Shown: positions 5,696 through 5,923 of the stretch, one piece after another
Position numbering within the stretch: the first letter of the stretch is position 1
How the letters are laid out: every line of letters starts with the position of its first letter
NCBI GenBank assembly: GCA_002429455.1
Contig: DIZU01000096.1
Location: 1 to 5,923 of the forward strand
From: Methylotenera sp. UBA6020
GTDB lineage: Bacteria > Pseudomonadota > Gammaproteobacteria > Burkholderiales > Methylophilaceae
DNA length: 5,923 nt
Reading direction: 5' to 3'
Program-made: the position numbers and the translations under genes
Notes under the pieces: model-generated
Told to the model about the DNA's origin: nothing
What the model saw: the letters and a program-made list of their open reading frames with translations, nothing else
Database searches by the model: none

Positions 5696-5923
5696 TCAAT
5701 CTTGAATCAAACTTTGTGCAGTAGCTTTTAACCCATCCGCAACTGATATAGGCGGCGCCAAACCAACCAATCTGTGAGACCAAGTTAAATCCACCTACGA
5801 TTACCATACGGAAATACACCCAACATTAGAGTCTGCTAATTGCCGCCCAACACCGGCATCGTGCTGCGTTATAACTTCAATCCGTGATTGACAAAAAAAC
5901 TCCAACTCTTCAGTCACTAAAAT
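5696..5923 (-). pseudogene. Remnant of an SDR sugar-nucleotide epimerase/reductase
   Basis: One minus-strand frame shows two protein-like pieces split by TAA (5803-5801) and TAG (5797-5795). The C-terminal piece reads VDLTWSHRLVGLAPPISVADGL and runs to a TGA (5698-5696). It resembles the usual end of GalE/WbpV-like SDR enzymes: a VD..K/..R, then LGW-x-PP-(V/I)S, then GL..T. The upstream piece starts ILVT and continues to IEVITQHDAGVGRQLADSNV; this fits the first strand and following segment of an SDR Rossmann fold, but the glycine loop after ILVT is missing, apparently scrambled near a T7 run. A normal member has about 300 residues, so most of the middle appears deleted, with the junction near 5795-5806. 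It sits exactly where wbpV-like genes lie in wbpM clusters. The C-terminal assignment is fairly good, the N-terminal one tentative. The upstream piece might instead be the tail of another gene, since the window ends here. Confidence 0.5.

Noticed and set aside
5399..5731. Plus-strand ORF of 110 residues
   Set aside because: It is antisense to the catalytic half of the sugar transferase and runs into the epimerase remnant; no family resemblance.
5691..5807. Minus-strand 38-residue ORF beginning MVIVGG and overlapping the sugar transferase start
   Set aside because: It competes with the frame that ends in the epimerase-like signature; the MVIVGG start is attractive, but the rest has no SDR or other recognisable pattern.

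Overview
The window reads as part of an exopolysaccharide or surface-glycan locus from a moderately AT-rich betaproteobacterium. A Methylotenera/Methylophilus-like methylotroph is the best guess. The main evidence is the EpsA-type LuxR regulator, a family known from Methylobacillus methanolan and exosortase/PEP-CTERM clusters. The two-helix PAS-GGDEF protein and the purine phosphoribosyltransferase with a D-E-G motif in its PRPP loop also fit betaproteobacteria. The genus assignment is inference.

Every supported gene is on the minus strand, so the biological order runs from high to low coordinates. At 5923-5696 lies what looks like the wreck of an SDR sugar-nucleotide epimerase/reductase: an N-terminal-like piece and a clear C-terminal piece joined across two stop codons. 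One base later begins a small phosphoglycosyl transferase (5694-5131), then a 134-bp gap with a possible extended -10 promoter, then a large WbpM/CapD-type UDP-GlcNAc 4,6-dehydratase (4996-3074). Next are a purine phosphoribosyltransferase (3008-2469, TTG start), a regulatory-looking gap, epsA (2286-1483), a doubtful 63-residue membrane ORF (1415-1224), and a PAS-GGDEF diguanylate cyclase (1017 to the window edge, GTG start) whose 3' end is outside the window.

Functionally, the dehydratase would make UDP-4-keto-6-deoxy-GlcNAc. A reductase or aminotransferase would finish the sugar, and the transferase would load it onto undecaprenyl phosphate as the first residue of a repeat unit. The reductase next door seems to be destroyed, so the finishing enzyme must be elsewhere or the pathway has changed. 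EpsA and c-di-GMP from the GGDEF protein are plausible controllers of this output.

The most notable signal is upstream of epsA: a sequence with the GG-N10-GC layout of a sigma-54 promoter, about 26 nt from the start codon by projection. Three consecutive inverted repeats lie about 80-130 nt further upstream, where sigma-54 activators usually bind. I see no RNA genes, CRISPR array, insertion sequence or convincing Rho-independent terminator, and no clear candidate for a wholly new system.
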